NCBI GenBank assembly: GCA_003142615.1
Contig: PLMW01000069.1
Location: 1-64,000 of the forward strand
Source of the DNA: Opitutia bacterium
GTDB lineage: Bacteria > Verrucomicrobiota > Verrucomicrobiia > Opitutales > Opitutaceae
Direction: 5' to 3'
DNA: 64,000 nt
Position numbers and translations under genes: made by a program. The notes under the pieces were generated by a model. It was not told the origin of the DNA. It saw only the letters and a list, made by a program, of their open reading frames with translations, and searched no databases. Below, in pieces: positions 1-9,022 of this stretch (positions are counted from its first letter, which is position 1; each line of letters begins with the position of its first letter).

Positions 1-75
1 GTCGGAAAACTGCGTGGCCTCGGCGAGGTGAATGACGCCCGTTTGCGCGGGATCGAACAGCGTGGATTTTGACAT
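1..75 (-). CDS. 5' end of an unidentified protein, cut by the window edge
   Basis: Only the first 25 codons lie inside the window; the gene reads leftward off the edge. The frame opens with ATG at 75 and encodes MSKSTLFDPAQTGVIHLAEA and a few more residues with no stop. There is no signal peptide in the visible part and no good Shine-Dalgarno sequence upstream. It is divergent from the GH28 gene, so the 76-258 interval probably holds both promoters. The fragment is too short for family assignment, and a carbohydrate role can only be guessed from the neighbour. Confidence 0.5.
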   Translation of the reverse strand, partial: MSKSTLFDPAQTGVIHLAEATQFSD

Positions 76-258
76 GGGAGAGGAATCTGACAGGAGGTTA
101 AATCAATTTAATTGGCCGAAGCTATCACGGTGCGGGCCGCCTCGGCGAGCCCGCCTTCGAGGCCGCGCGTCGAGCAAGTTTTGAAAAGCCCTTGCGCTGA
201 GACGCCGTTCCCAATCGATTCGACGTCCGCCACGAATCCGCCTATCCATCGGTCCCTC

Positions 259-1755
259 ATGAGGGAAACCCCTTCCCGCTGCCAACCCCGCCCGATACTC
301 CTTTTCCGGAGGCTGACTTGGGGTCTGTCGGGTGCAGCCACTCTCATGCTTGGATCTTTTGTTTTACTAATGAATGCACAGCCCTCCCTCGGTGCCGACG
401 CGAATACTCCTCCCTTTGACCTTCGCCGGTTCGGCGTCACCGGCACCGACGTGAGGCGCGACACCGAAGCGACGCAGCGGGCCATCGACGCCTGCGCCGC
501 CGGCGGCGGTGGTCGCGTCGTCGTGCCCGCCGGGGCGACGATCACGGTGGGATCCGTCCGGTTGCGCAGTCACGTGGAGCTCTATCTCGAACGCGGCGCC
601 GTGTTGAAGGGCAGCCCCCACCATCAAGACTACGCGGCCACCATCCCCTACCCGGTACAACTCGATCCTGCCGCACCGGACATCCCCATCGGCGTGATGC
701 TCTTCGCCGATGACGCCGAGGATGTCGCCATCACGGGCCCGGGCGTGATCGACGGAAATGGCCGCGCCTACGTCCTCGAGGATACGCCGTACATTTACCG
801 GTGCCCGCGCGAACGCCCCTACACGATCGTCTTTCGGAACTGCCGCCACGTGACGATGCGCGACGTTACGGTGCGCGAGGCCGCCTTCTGGACCATCCGC
901 CTTTTCGGGAGCGACGATGTGCTGATCGACGGCATCCGGATTCTCAACGACCTCAAGATGCCCAACAACGACGGCATTGACATCGACTGGTCGTCGAACG
1001 TCCGCATTGCCAACTGCCAGATTGTCGCGGGCGATGACGGCATCTCCCTCCACACCTCACAGCCGAACGGCGGCATCACCCGGCCTTGCGAAAACATCGT
1101 CGTCACCGGTTGCACGATCACCTCGCATTCGGCCGGCCTCGTGATCGGCGCCGACATCGATGGCATCATCCGCGACGTCGTCTTCGATTCCTGCGTCATC
1201 AAGGAGTCCCACCGCGGGGTGGCGGTCCGCAACGCCATGCGCAGCACGGTCGAGCACGTCCTGTTTTCCAACATGGTCATCGAGACCCGGCTGTACGACT
1301 CCGCCTGGTGGGGCCGTGCGGAGCCGATCTGCGTGATGGTCAACCCGTGGCTGGCGCGCTTCGAGGGCGGCTCGATCCGGGATGTCCGTTTTTCCAACCT
1401 AGTCTGCCGCGGCGAAAACGGCGCAGTGGTGTGCGCCCACCGCCCGGGCGTCCTCTCCGGCATCCATTTCGACCGCGTCACCCTCACCATCGAGAAAACC
1501 ACCGAGTGGGACGGCGGCCACCAGGATTTCCGCCCGACTTATCTTGAGGAATTCCCCGCCATCCCGGTCAGCGGCTTCATTCTGCGCAACGCGGACGACG
1601 TGACGTTCCGCGACTGCCGGGTGGTCTGGGGCCAGCACCGCCCCGATTACTATCGCCACGCGCTCGACGCCGCCGGCTGCACGCGCCTCGAGGCGGACGG
1701 ACTCAGTGGCGAATCCGCCGATCCCGCCCGTTTCCCCGCCAAGCTGGTTCGCTGA
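259..1755 (+). CDS. Secreted GH28 family (polygalacturonase-like) glycoside hydrolase
   Basis: A 498-residue beta-helix enzyme of the polygalacturonase superfamily, expected to act on pectin-type or related acidic polysaccharides outside the cytoplasm. The ATG at 259 is preferred because it opens an N-terminal signal peptide (basic start, hydrophobic stretch about residues 21-40, cleavage near QPSLGA). The frame extends upstream to a TTG at 112, but that extension is not signal-like and sits too far from the AGGAGGT at 92-98. The GH28 fold entry is seen from residue 53, with GPGVIDGNG at 160-168. Two catalytic Asp motifs are present: NNDGIDID (236-243) and GDDG (258-261). The later GHG motif is replaced by SAG (291-293), and the RIK motif is not recognisable (GVAVRN near 320). 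Specificity may therefore differ from endo-polygalacturonase. Confidence 0.85.
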   Translation: MRETPSRCQPRPILLFRRLTWGLSGAATLMLGSFVLLMNAQPSLGADANTPPFDLRRFGVTGTDVRRDTEATQRAIDACAAGGGGRVVVPAGATITVGSVRLRSHVELYLERGAVLKGSPHHQDYAATIPYPVQLDPAAPDIPIGVMLFADDAEDVAITGPGVIDGNGRAYVLEDTPYIYRCPRERPYTIVFRNCRHVTMRDVTVREAAFWTIRLFGSDDVLIDGIRILNDLKMPNNDGIDIDWSSNVRIANCQIVAGDDGISLHTSQPNGGITRPCENIVVTGCTITSHSAGLVIGADIDGIIRDVVFDSCVIKESHRGVAVRNAMRSTVEHVLFSNMVIETRLYDSAWWGRAEPICVMVNPWLARFEGGSIRDVRFSNLVCRGENGAVVCAHRPGVLSGIHFDRVTLTIEKTTEWDGGHQDFRPTYLEEFPAIPVSGFILRNADDVTFRDCRVVWGQHRPDYYRHALDAAGCTRLEADGLSGESADPARFPAKLVR

Positions 1756-1923
1756 TCTTGGCGCGCTGCTGGCCAGCAGAGCCCGGCGCGTTGACGCCAT
1801 CCGTCGTCCTTGGCCCGACTCAGGCAACCAGCCTGCCGTCCTTGATCCAAGTCAAGCCGACGACGGATCAATTAAACATCTAGAGGACCGACCTCTTCAT
1901 CCCCAGCAGGGTATTAGTCTAAT

Positions 1924-2403
1924 TCAGCTTTTCGTCCGCGAGATCAACGTCCTCAATCCCGCAACGTTTATTCCTCCCAATCCCGGTATTCTACCGTCAA
2001 TCACGTACAATTCGGTATATGTCCGGTACTCGATCACTTGAATTCTCGGATCGGGCCTGCCTATAAGTATTATCGTTTCACTAGCCAGTACTTCATCACC
2101 ACGTTTTTCTACTAGAGCGCGAAGATGCACGACATCTCCTTGTGCGTGTTTAAGAACAACGCGGCCATCGTCTTTCATAATCTCCGCCAGCCGGTAGGTA
2201 CTTTCATTACTATTAACTAATTCGCACCGAATAATCATCGCCGAATCGCGTACGATTCCAGTCGGGTCGATATGATGCGACGAGCAGGCATACATCAAAC
2301 TCGCCACCAAGCCCACAGAAACGCCGAACAATAAACTCACAATTACATTTCGGTGACTCTTCGCTGTGGCAGATGTCGAAACTGGAGCTGAATAGTTTTT
2401 CAT
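1924..2403 (-). CDS. Hypothetical membrane-anchored protein, low-GC orphan
   Basis: I do not recognise the family. The 159-residue product has a short polar N-terminus, then one hydrophobic segment (about residues 20-40, ending at CSSHH). A predicted soluble beta-rich domain of about 115 residues follows on the far side of the membrane. The Cys after LMYA could be a lipobox, though the context is imperfect. Base composition is clearly lower in G+C than the neighbours, and AT-ending codons are frequent, unlike any other gene in the window. That suggests recent acquisition or weak codon selection. There is no clear Shine-Dalgarno before the ATG at 2403. It lies between the 3' end of the GH28 gene and the LysM gene, in no obvious operon. 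Confidence 0.6.
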   Translation of the reverse strand: MKNYSAPVSTSATAKSHRNVIVSLLFGVSVGLVASLMYACSSHHIDPTGIVRDSAMIIRCELVNSNESTYRLAEIMKDDGRVVLKHAQGDVVHLRALVEKRGDEVLASETIILIGRPDPRIQVIEYRTYTELYVIDGRIPGLGGINVAGLRTLISRTKS

Positions 2404-2466
2404 TGGGAGCCAAATGGAGTCAGTCCGTTGGTCTTTTGATCAGTGCTCGCGCCTTGAATAAACGCC

Positions 2467-5400
2467 TCACGGGATCTTCAGCTCCACGCCGAGGGGCAGC
2501 ACGTCGGGGCTGCGGAGCTTGTCGCGGTTGGCGTTGTAGATGTCCTGCCAGCGCGAGGCCGTGCCGTAATACCGGCTGCTGATCCTCGATAGCGTGTCGC
2601 CCGAGGCCACGCGATACGTGCGCGGCGCGGGCGGCGGGGCGGCAGGAGCCGGCGCGGCGGGCGCGGACGCCGCTACGGTGACCGGAGCCGGTCGCGTGGG
2701 TTGCGACGTCGCCGCCGCGGTCGCGCGGCCGGCCACGGCCAGCGCGGTTCTCAGGCGCGCATTCTCGGCGGCGAGGCTCGCGCCCGAGTTTTGCGTCTGC
2801 CGCAGGAATTCGCGCAGCGAGGCGTTCTCCGTCGCGGCCTTGTTCGCGGCGTCGCGCGCCGCGGCCAGCTCGCCGTTGAGGCGGGTGACTTCGGCGCCGG
2901 TGCCTTCGCTGCTTTGCGTGACGCCGGCCAGCTGCGTCCGGAGCGTGGCCGCCTCACTGGCATCGTGATCCGCGGTCTCGCGCAGCGCGGCCAGCTCCTG
3001 CTGCGCCTTCGTCAGCGCGGCCTCGGCGTCCGCGGCGCGCTTGCCGGCATCCTGCGTTTGGGTGGCGGAGGTCGTGCGCTCGCCGCCGGATTGCTCGATC
3101 TGCTTCTTGAGCTTCTCGTTCTCCTGCTGGGTTAGCGCAAAGCTGCGCACCGTCATCTCGACCTTGAAGTTGGCTTTGCCGAGTTCGTCCTTCAGGCGGG
3201 CGACCTCGTCGGCCGAGCCGGCCGAGGCGGAGGCGGCGCTGGCGGCCTGGGCCAGCCGGGCGGTCAGTGAGGCATGCTCGGATTTCAAATCGTCGTTCTC
3301 CTTCTGCAGGCCCGCGATGGAGGCCTGCGCCTCCTGCAGCCGGTGCGCGGCTTCGTCGCCGCCGCGGCCCTGGCGCTCCAGGCGCTGGTTGGCCTCCGCG
3401 AGCGACGCGTTCTGCGTGTGCGCCTGCTCAAGCTCCTGCTTCGTTTGCTCGAGCCGGGTATTGAGGTCGGCGAGCTGGCGGGTGCTTTCCTCGGCGCGGC
3501 CGGTTCCGGCGCTCTGGGCCGACGCGAGGTCCTTGCGCGCGGCGTCGAGCTGGCGGGTAAGCGCCGTCACCTGATCCTGCAACCGGGCGGCCTCGGTCTT
3601 CACGGCATCCGCCGCCGCGGCCTGGCCGCGCAACCGGTCGCGCTCCTTGGTGGTCCCCCGAAGATTGTCGTTGAGCTCGGCGTTGTCGTTCTTGAGCACG
3701 AGCAGTTCCTTGCGCGCATCCTCGAGCCGGCCCGTGACCGCCGCCAGACGTTGCGACGCCTCGCTCCGCTCGGCGAGCTGGCGGTTGAGAGTGTCCTTTT
3801 CCCCGGCCAGCTTCTTCACCTGCGCGGCAAGGTCGGCGCCGGCCTCCTTCGCCGAGGCCAGTTCCTGGCGGGTGGATTCCAGCTGCTGGGTCAAAGTGGC
3901 CGCCTGATCCTGCAGGCGGGAGACGTCGGTCTTCGCGGCGCCAGCGGCTGAGGCCAATTGCTGGTGTAACTGATCGCGCTCGGCGGTGAGCGCGGCGAGC
4001 TGGGCGGACTGTTCGGACAATTTCGCCTCCGCCGTCTGCCGGTGTTCCCCGGCCTGCGCCAGCGCCGCGGCCGACTTTTCTCCGGCATCCTTCGCCGCGG
4101 CGAGCTCCTGGCGCGCGGATTCAAGTTGCTGGCGCAGGTCGTCGCGTTCGCGGCGGTCCTGCCCGGCGGTCGTGGCGGCCTGCGCCGCCGCGGATTGGGC
4201 AGCGGTGAGTTCGCCGAGCGTGTGGCGGGCGTTCTCCAGCTCGGCCTGCACGGCGGTGAAATCCTTGCCGCGCTGGTCGAGGGCGGTCTCGGCCTGCGTG
4301 GCGCGCTGCTCGGCGGCGGTCAGGGCGGTCTTCAGGCGGGCGGACTCGTCGAACTGCTGCGCGGCAACGGACTCCGCTTCATCCGCTGACGCGAGCCGGG
4401 TGCGGAGCTGGTCGCGCTCCTTCTCCAGTTCGACGATCTGGCGGCCCTCCTTGGCCAACTCGGTCTCGAGCAACTGCTGTTGCTGCCGGGCCTCGGCCAG
4501 AGCCGCTTTCTCCCCGGTCAGTGCCTTCATCTGGGCGGTAAGGTCCGTGTTTGCGCTCTGGGACGAGGTCAGATCCTTGCGGACCGCCTCGAGCTGGGCG
4601 GTCAATTCAGCCATGCCGGCCTGGGCGGCGGCGAGTGCCCTGGCCTGCTCGTCGCGCTCGCGGTGGAGGTCGGCCATGCTGGCCGCGGTCGGCACGGTGC
4701 TGGCGGCCTGCAAAAATTTTTCGTTCTCCGCCTCGAACCGGGCCAGGCGCTCGCGCAGCGACTGCATGTCGGCGTTGGCGAGGGCGAGCCGCCCGGCCAG
4801 CTTGTCGCGGTCCTGTTGCAATGCGACGACGGCGGCGGCGGTCGGTGCCGCGGCGAGCTGCTGGCGGAGCTGGCTGCGTTCGGTCTGGAGAATAATGATG
4901 TCCTTCGCGCGCTGGCTGAGGGCGGCCTCGGCCTGCGTGGCGTGCTGTTCGGCGGCCGCGGCCGTGGCTTTCGCGCTGTCCGCCTCCTTCCAGGCGGAAG
5001 CAACCTCCTCGCTGAGTTTCGTTTTGTCCGCGTTGAGGGTGGCGAGTTCCTTTTCCAGTGCCGCGCTGCGATCCTCGGCCGGCGGGGAAGCCGCCGGTGC
5101 CGCGGGTGGCGTTTCACTCGCGGCGGGCGCGGCCGGGGCGGCGGGCGCGGTCTCCGGCGGCGGGGTGGCGGGCGCGGCGGCGACGGCACCGCGCGCCGGC
5201 GCGGGCGGACGCAGGGAAATGACGGCGGGATTGGCGGTGCGCCGTTCGTCCAGCCGGATTTTTCCGGCCTGGAGCTGGCCGGCGGACATTTCACCCGTGA
5301 GCACGCCGAGCGCCTTGCCGGTGGTGCCGTTTTCGGCGGCGAGGCTGAGCCAGACGTAGGCCTCGACGGGATCTTTCGGGACCACCCGGCCCTCGGCATA

Positions 5401-5559
5401 AAGGAGCCCGAGGTTGTACTGGGCAACGGCGTTGCCCTTTTCCGCCTTGGCGCGAACGGCCGCGAGGTCGGCATCGGCCGCGCGGAGGGCGGAACTCAGC
5501 ATGAGAAAAACAGACACCAGGGCGCCGGTCGCGGCGCGGACAAGCAGGCGTGGTTTCAT
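2467..5559 (-). CDS. Large secreted coiled-coil protein with C-terminal LysM domain
   Basis: A 1,030-residue envelope protein. Residues 1-27 are a signal peptide ending ALRAADA. Residues about 30-105 form a Sel1/TPR-like region (KGNAVAQYNLGLLYAEG, then EAYVWLSLAAENG). A Pro/Ala-rich linker follows at about 115-160. Residues about 160-940 are almost unbroken heptad-type coiled coil, rich in Ala, Glu, Gln, Leu and Arg. A second Ala/Pro linker leads to one LysM domain at about 978-1030 (YRVASGDTLSRISSRYYG, IYNANRDKL), which is known to bind peptidoglycan glycans. The architecture suggests a periplasmic spacer or scaffold tethered to the wall. The coiled coil probably evolved by internal duplication, since near-repeats such as LARLEQ-type blocks recur. 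It stands alone, with glpK downstream on the same strand after 166 bp. Confidence 0.85.
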   Translation of the reverse strand: MKPRLLVRAATGALVSVFLMLSSALRAADADLAAVRAKAEKGNAVAQYNLGLLYAEGRVVPKDPVEAYVWLSLAAENGTTGKALGVLTGEMSAGQLQAGKIRLDERRTANPAVISLRPPAPARGAVAAAPATPPPETAPAAPAAPAASETPPAAPAASPPAEDRSAALEKELATLNADKTKLSEEVASAWKEADSAKATAAAAEQHATQAEAALSQRAKDIIILQTERSQLRQQLAAAPTAAAVVALQQDRDKLAGRLALANADMQSLRERLARFEAENEKFLQAASTVPTAASMADLHRERDEQARALAAAQAGMAELTAQLEAVRKDLTSSQSANTDLTAQMKALTGEKAALAEARQQQQLLETELAKEGRQIVELEKERDQLRTRLASADEAESVAAQQFDESARLKTALTAAEQRATQAETALDQRGKDFTAVQAELENARHTLGELTAAQSAAAQAATTAGQDRRERDDLRQQLESARQELAAAKDAGEKSAAALAQAGEHRQTAEAKLSEQSAQLAALTAERDQLHQQLASAAGAAKTDVSRLQDQAATLTQQLESTRQELASAKEAGADLAAQVKKLAGEKDTLNRQLAERSEASQRLAAVTGRLEDARKELLVLKNDNAELNDNLRGTTKERDRLRGQAAAADAVKTEAARLQDQVTALTRQLDAARKDLASAQSAGTGRAEESTRQLADLNTRLEQTKQELEQAHTQNASLAEANQRLERQGRGGDEAAHRLQEAQASIAGLQKENDDLKSEHASLTARLAQAASAASASAGSADEVARLKDELGKANFKVEMTVRSFALTQQENEKLKKQIEQSGGERTTSATQTQDAGKRAADAEAALTKAQQELAALRETADHDASEAATLRTQLAGVTQSSEGTGAEVTRLNGELAAARDAANKAATENASLREFLRQTQNSGASLAAENARLRTALAVAGRATAAATSQPTRPAPVTVAASAPAAPAPAAPPPAPRTYRVASGDTLSRISSRYYGTASRWQDIYNANRDKLRSPDVLPLGVELKIP

Positions 5560-5725
5560 GGGGAAGCTGGTAAGCCGGCCGCCATGCTGCGATTTTTCGC
5601 AAGTGTGGCAATAGAGGACCGGCGCGACCGGCAGAGGGAAACACCCTAGATAAACAGCCCCGGCTCCCGGTCTTCAGGCCGGGACGCGCGGATCATCGGG
5701 CCACTGATGCTTTCTTTGCGATGGT

Positions 5726-7216
5726 CTACCGCGCCCAGGCTTTCGTGCGTTCCACCGCGCGGCGCCAGTCGGCCTGGAGCCGTTTCATGGCGCCGGCTGA
5801 AGCGCGGAACCGGAAGGTGCGCTCCGCCCGCCACAACGCGGCGATCTCGTCGCGGTTCTTCCAGAAGCCGACCGCCAGACCCGCGAGGTAGGCGGCGCCG
5901 AGCGCGGTCGTCTCCGTCGTGCGCGGGCGCACCACCGGCACGCGCAGCAGATCGGCCTGGAACTGCATGAGGCCGTTGTTCACCGTCGCGCCGCCGTCGA
6001 CGCGGAGTTCGCGGAGCCGGAGCTGCGCGTCGGCCTCCATCGCGGCGAGGAGGTCGGCCGTCTGGAAGGCGATGCTGTCGAGCGCGGCGCGGGCGAGATG
6101 CGCGCCGGTGCTGCCGCGCGTGAGGCCGACGATGGCGCCGCGCGCGGCGGCATCCCAGTGCGGCGCGCCGAGCCCGGTGAAGGCCGGCACGAAGTAGACG
6201 CCGCCGCTGTCCGGCACGCGGGCGGCGAGCGCCTCGACGTCGGCGGAGCGGGCGATGAGCCCGAGGCCGTCGCGCAGCCATTGCACGGCCGCGCCGCCGA
6301 TGAAGACGCTGCCCTCGAGCGCGTACTCGAGGCGGCCATCGAGTTTCCAGGCGACGGTAGTGAGCAGCTGGTGGTGCGACACGACCGGCCGGACGCCGGT
6401 GTGCAGCAGCAGGAAGCAGCCCGTGCCATAGGTGTTCTTGGCCATGCCGGGGCGGAAGCAGGCCTGGCCGAACAGGGCGGCCTGCTGGTCGCCCGCCACG
6501 CCGGCGATGGGCACGCCGCGCAACGCGGGCAGCGTGGTGACCTCGCCGTAGACCTCGCTGCTCGCGCGCACCTCCGGCAGGACCTCGCGCGGAATCCGCA
6601 GAACGCGGAGCAACTCGTCGTCCCAGTCGCCGGTGCGGAGGTTGAGCAGCAGAGTGCGCGAGGCGTTGGAAACGTCGGTGGCATGCACGCGACCGCCGGT
6701 GAGCTGCCAGAGGAGCCAGGTGTCGACCGTGCCGAAGGCCAGCTCGCCGCGTTCCGCGCGCCGCCGCACGCCCGGCAGGCGGTCGAGCAGCCAGGCGAGC
6801 TTCGTGCCGCTGAAGTAAGGATCGAGCAGCAGGCCGGTCCGGCGGCGAAAGAGCGGCTCCAGCCCGCGGGACCGGAGCCGGCGGCAGGCGTCGGCGGTGC
6901 GGCGATCCTGCCACACGATGGCCGGCGCAACGGGCCGGCCGGTGCGGCGCTCCCAGAGCAGCGTGGTTTCGCGCTGGTTGGTGACGCCAATGGCGGCGAG
7001 GTCGGCGCCGGTGAGGTTGGCCTCGGCCACGGCGGCCAGCGCCACGCGGCGGGTGCTTTCCCACAGGTCGGCGGGGCGGTGTTCAACCCAGCCGGGCCGC
7101 GGATAGAACTGCGGAAACTCCTGCTGGACAATCGCCCGGGCCCGGCCGCGACGGTCGAAAACCATGGCGCGCGACGACGTCGTGCCCTGGTCGAGGGCGA
7201 GCACGAAGGAGGGCAT
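5726..7216 (-). CDS. glpK: Glycerol kinase
   Basis: Phosphorylates glycerol with ATP to sn-glycerol 3-phosphate in the cytoplasm (FGGY sugar-kinase family). The 496-residue product has the family N-terminus [18 protein letters not shown]. It also has ATP/substrate motifs [10 protein letters not shown], the FGGY-type segment [25 protein letters not shown] and KNTYGTGCF, and the C-terminal glycine-rich [11 protein letters not shown]. Length matches the family (about 495-505). I chose the ATG at 7216 because the frame extends 26 codons further without homology. No glpF or glpD is adjacent, so it appears to be a stand-alone gene here. It is divergent from the MarR-RND operon and shares a 114-bp intergenic region with it. 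Confidence 0.93.
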   Translation of the reverse strand: MPSFVLALDQGTTSSRAMVFDRRGRARAIVQQEFPQFYPRPGWVEHRPADLWESTRRVALAAVAEANLTGADLAAIGVTNQRETTLLWERRTGRPVAPAIVWQDRRTADACRRLRSRGLEPLFRRRTGLLLDPYFSGTKLAWLLDRLPGVRRRAERGELAFGTVDTWLLWQLTGGRVHATDVSNASRTLLLNLRTGDWDDELLRVLRIPREVLPEVRASSEVYGEVTTLPALRGVPIAGVAGDQQAALFGQACFRPGMAKNTYGTGCFLLLHTGVRPVVSHHQLLTTVAWKLDGRLEYALEGSVFIGGAAVQWLRDGLGLIARSADVEALAARVPDSGGVYFVPAFTGLGAPHWDAAARGAIVGLTRGSTGAHLARAALDSIAFQTADLLAAMEADAQLRLRELRVDGGATVNNGLMQFQADLLRVPVVRPRTTETTALGAAYLAGLAVGFWKNRDEIAALWRAERTFRFRASAGAMKRLQADWRRAVERTKAWAR

Positions 7217-7293
7217 GGCCGGAGTCAGGCGCATCTCGACGGTGCGGGCAAGCACCGGCGCACGCGGAAACCGGCCGTGCCGCGGGAGCGTCA

Positions 7294-7310
7294 CTTGCCA
7301 GACTGGTAAG
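7294..7310. promoter_or_regulatory. Candidate MarR operator over the efflux operon promoter
   Basis: A 17-bp inverted repeat, CTTGCCAG-A-CTGGTAAG, with one mismatch between the 8-bp arms, lies 21 bp before the marR start codon. A TTGCCA (7295-7300), followed at about 16 bp by TAGTTT, could be the promoter, so the palindrome would cover the -35 and spacer. MarR proteins typically repress their own operon through such sites. The link to this regulator is inferred from position only. Confidence 0.4.
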
Positions 7311-7330
7311 CCAGCTTAGTTTCTTCTTCC

Positions 7331-7840
7331 ATGCCTTCCACCGCCGACAATCACGAACCGGGCCTGGGGTTTCTCCTGAGTAATCTGGGGCGTTTGCTCC
7401 GGCACGAGTACGACCGGCGGGTGCAGCAGGAGGGTCTCGGTCTGACGCGCGCCCAATGGCTCATTCTCCGGCAGGTCTCGGAGCACGAGGGCTGCCTGCA
7501 GCGCGAGCTGGCGGAGGCCCTGCGGATCGAGACCTCCACGGTCGGCCGCCATGTCGAGCGGCTGGTGGCGGCGGGCTGGCTGGAGCGCCGGGACGATGTG
7601 TGGGACGGGCGCGCCTACCGGCTGCACCTGCAGCCGAAGGCGCGGAATACGCTGGCGCGGCTGAAACGCCTTACGGTAGCATTGCGCGATGAATATTTCG
7701 CCGGCCTTTCCCCGGAACGCCGCGAGGCGTTGATCGATGATCTGCAGATCATCCAACGCAATCTCCTCGCCAGCCGGGTCCGGACCGGAGGCCAGCCTCC
7801 CAATCATGTCATCCATCAGGAAATCCCACCCACCCACTGA
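7331..7840 (+). CDS. MarR family transcriptional regulator
   Basis: A 169-residue winged-helix regulator that probably controls the adjacent RND pump genes. MarR features are visible. A dimerisation helix comes first (LGFLLSNLGRLLRHEYDRR). The DNA-binding core is at about 38-100: LTRAQWLILRQVSEHEGCLQRELAEAL as helix-turn-helix entry, then TVGRHVERLVAAGWLERR, and a beta-wing with Asp/Arg. A C-terminal helix pair (RLKRLTVALRDEYFAGLSPER) completes it. Its 3' end overlaps the start of the downstream membrane-fusion gene by 35 bp in another frame, so the two are co-transcribed. A palindrome upstream (7294-7310) is the likely autoregulatory site. The inducer is unknown. Confidence 0.88.
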   Translation: MPSTADNHEPGLGFLLSNLGRLLRHEYDRRVQQEGLGLTRAQWLILRQVSEHEGCLQRELAEALRIETSTVGRHVERLVAAGWLERRDDVWDGRAYRLHLQPKARNTLARLKRLTVALRDEYFAGLSPERREALIDDLQIIQRNLLASRVRTGGQPPNHVIHQEIPPTH

Positions 7841-9011
7841 CCGGCCGGGCGCCGTTCGCGCCGCGGCTTTGATCGCACTGGCGGCCGCGCTGCTGGCCGC
7901 CGGGTGCGGCCGCGCCCGAACCTCCGCCGGCCAGGGCGGACCCGCCGTGCCGGTGCAGATCGGACGCGCCAAGCTCCAGACGCTGCCCATCACGCAAAGC
8001 GCCATCGGCGCCGTGCAGACCCTGCGCACGGTGGCGGTCAAGTCGCAGGTGGACGGCGTGATTGCCCAGATTCATTTTCGCGAGGGCGACGAGGTGCAGG
8101 CGGGCGATCTGCTCATCACGCTCGACCGCCGGCCCTTTGAAAACAACCTGCGCAGCGCGCGCGCCGATCTCGCCAACGCCCGCGCCCAGGCCGAACATGC
8201 CGGCGTCGAGGCCGTGCGCTACCAGCAGCTCGACCAGCAGCAGGCCATTTCCAAGGAGCAGCTTTCGCAGCTGCTCACCGACGTGGAAACCACGAAGGCG
8301 CAGGTGCAGGCCAGGGAGGCCGCCGTGGCCAATGCCGAGCTCCAACTCGGATATACGGAGATCCGCGCCCCCATCGCCGGCCGCACCGGCCAGCTCAACC
8401 TGCACGAGGGCGCGCTCGTCAAGGCCAACGATGCCGGCTTCACCCTCATCACCATCAACCAGCTCTCGCCCATTGCGGTGGCCTATGCCGTGCCTGAGGC
8501 GTCGCTGGCCAGCCTGCAGGCCGCGCTGGCGGCGGGCGTGGTCACCGTCACGGCGAGTCCGCATGACGGTGTCGGCAAGCCGGTTGAAGGCCGGCTCGAT
8601 TTCATCGACAACGCCGTGGATGCCACCACCGGCACGATTTTGCTCAAGGCTGTCTTCGCCAACGCCGACCGCGCCCTCTGGCCCGGCCAGTTCGTCGACA
8701 TCGTCACGCGGCTGGGCGAGGAGACCAACGCCGTGCTCGTGCCGGCCGCCGCCGTGCAGACCGGCCAGCGCGGCAGCCAGGTCTTTGTCGTGAAGCCGGA
8801 CCACACGGTCGAGCTGCGCGAGGTGCAGACCGGCCGCTCGGCCAACGGGCTGACCGTGATCCGCGCCGGGGTGAAGGCGGACGAGATCGTGGTGACCGAC
8901 GGCCAGTTGCGCCTCGTGCCCGGCGCGCGGGTCGAACCCAGGCTGCTGGTGGTGCCGGGCGACGGCGTGGCCGCCACAACGGAGGCGGGCGCACCGAAAG
9001 CGGGCTCCTGA
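7806..9011 (+). CDS. RND efflux periplasmic adaptor (membrane fusion) lipoprotein
   Basis: The 401-residue HlyD/AcrA-type adaptor linking the inner-membrane RND pump to an outer-membrane channel. I chose the ATG at 7806 because it gives a lipoprotein signal with lipobox LLAAGC near residue 37. Domain order is standard. A first lipoyl half follows the lipobox (VAVKSQVDGVIAQIHFREGDEV). The alpha-hairpin is at about 110-190 (heptad-like ARADLANARAQAEHAGVEAVRYQQL). The second lipoyl half is LGYTEIRAPIAGRTGQLNLHEG, and beta-barrel and membrane-proximal domains complete the protein. The MdtA/MexA-like sequence suggests drug or solvent export. It overlaps marR by 35 bp and precedes the permease by 11 bp. 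No TolC-type gene is in this operon, so the channel is presumably encoded elsewhere, for instance at 38398. Confidence 0.92.
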   Translation: MSSIRKSHPPTDRPGAVRAAALIALAAALLAAGCGRARTSAGQGGPAVPVQIGRAKLQTLPITQSAIGAVQTLRTVAVKSQVDGVIAQIHFREGDEVQAGDLLITLDRRPFENNLRSARADLANARAQAEHAGVEAVRYQQLDQQQAISKEQLSQLLTDVETTKAQVQAREAAVANAELQLGYTEIRAPIAGRTGQLNLHEGALVKANDAGFTLITINQLSPIAVAYAVPEASLASLQAALAAGVVTVTASPHDGVGKPVEGRLDFIDNAVDATTGTILLKAVFANADRALWPGQFVDIVTRLGEETNAVLVPAAAVQTGQRGSQVFVVKPDHTVELREVQTGRSANGLTVIRAGVKADEIVVTDGQLRLVPGARVEPRLLVVPGDGVAATTEAGAPKAGS

Positions 9012-9022
9012 TCGCGCCGGTC

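Noticed and set aside
112-258. Longer start for the GH28 gene at a TTG
   Set aside because: The extension is not signal-like, and the AGGAGGT upstream is too far (14 bp) from the TTG. The ATG at 259 opens a normal signal peptide.
3986-5359. Long open frame on the plus strand opposite the coiled-coil gene
   Set aside because: It is Ala/Ser/Arg-rich shadow coding created by the GC-rich coiled coil on the other strand. No domain, signal or start context.
5640-5700. Hairpin TCCCGG...CCGGGA after glpK as a terminator
   Set aside because: The stem is only 6 bp and no T-run follows on the minus strand; not counted as a terminator.
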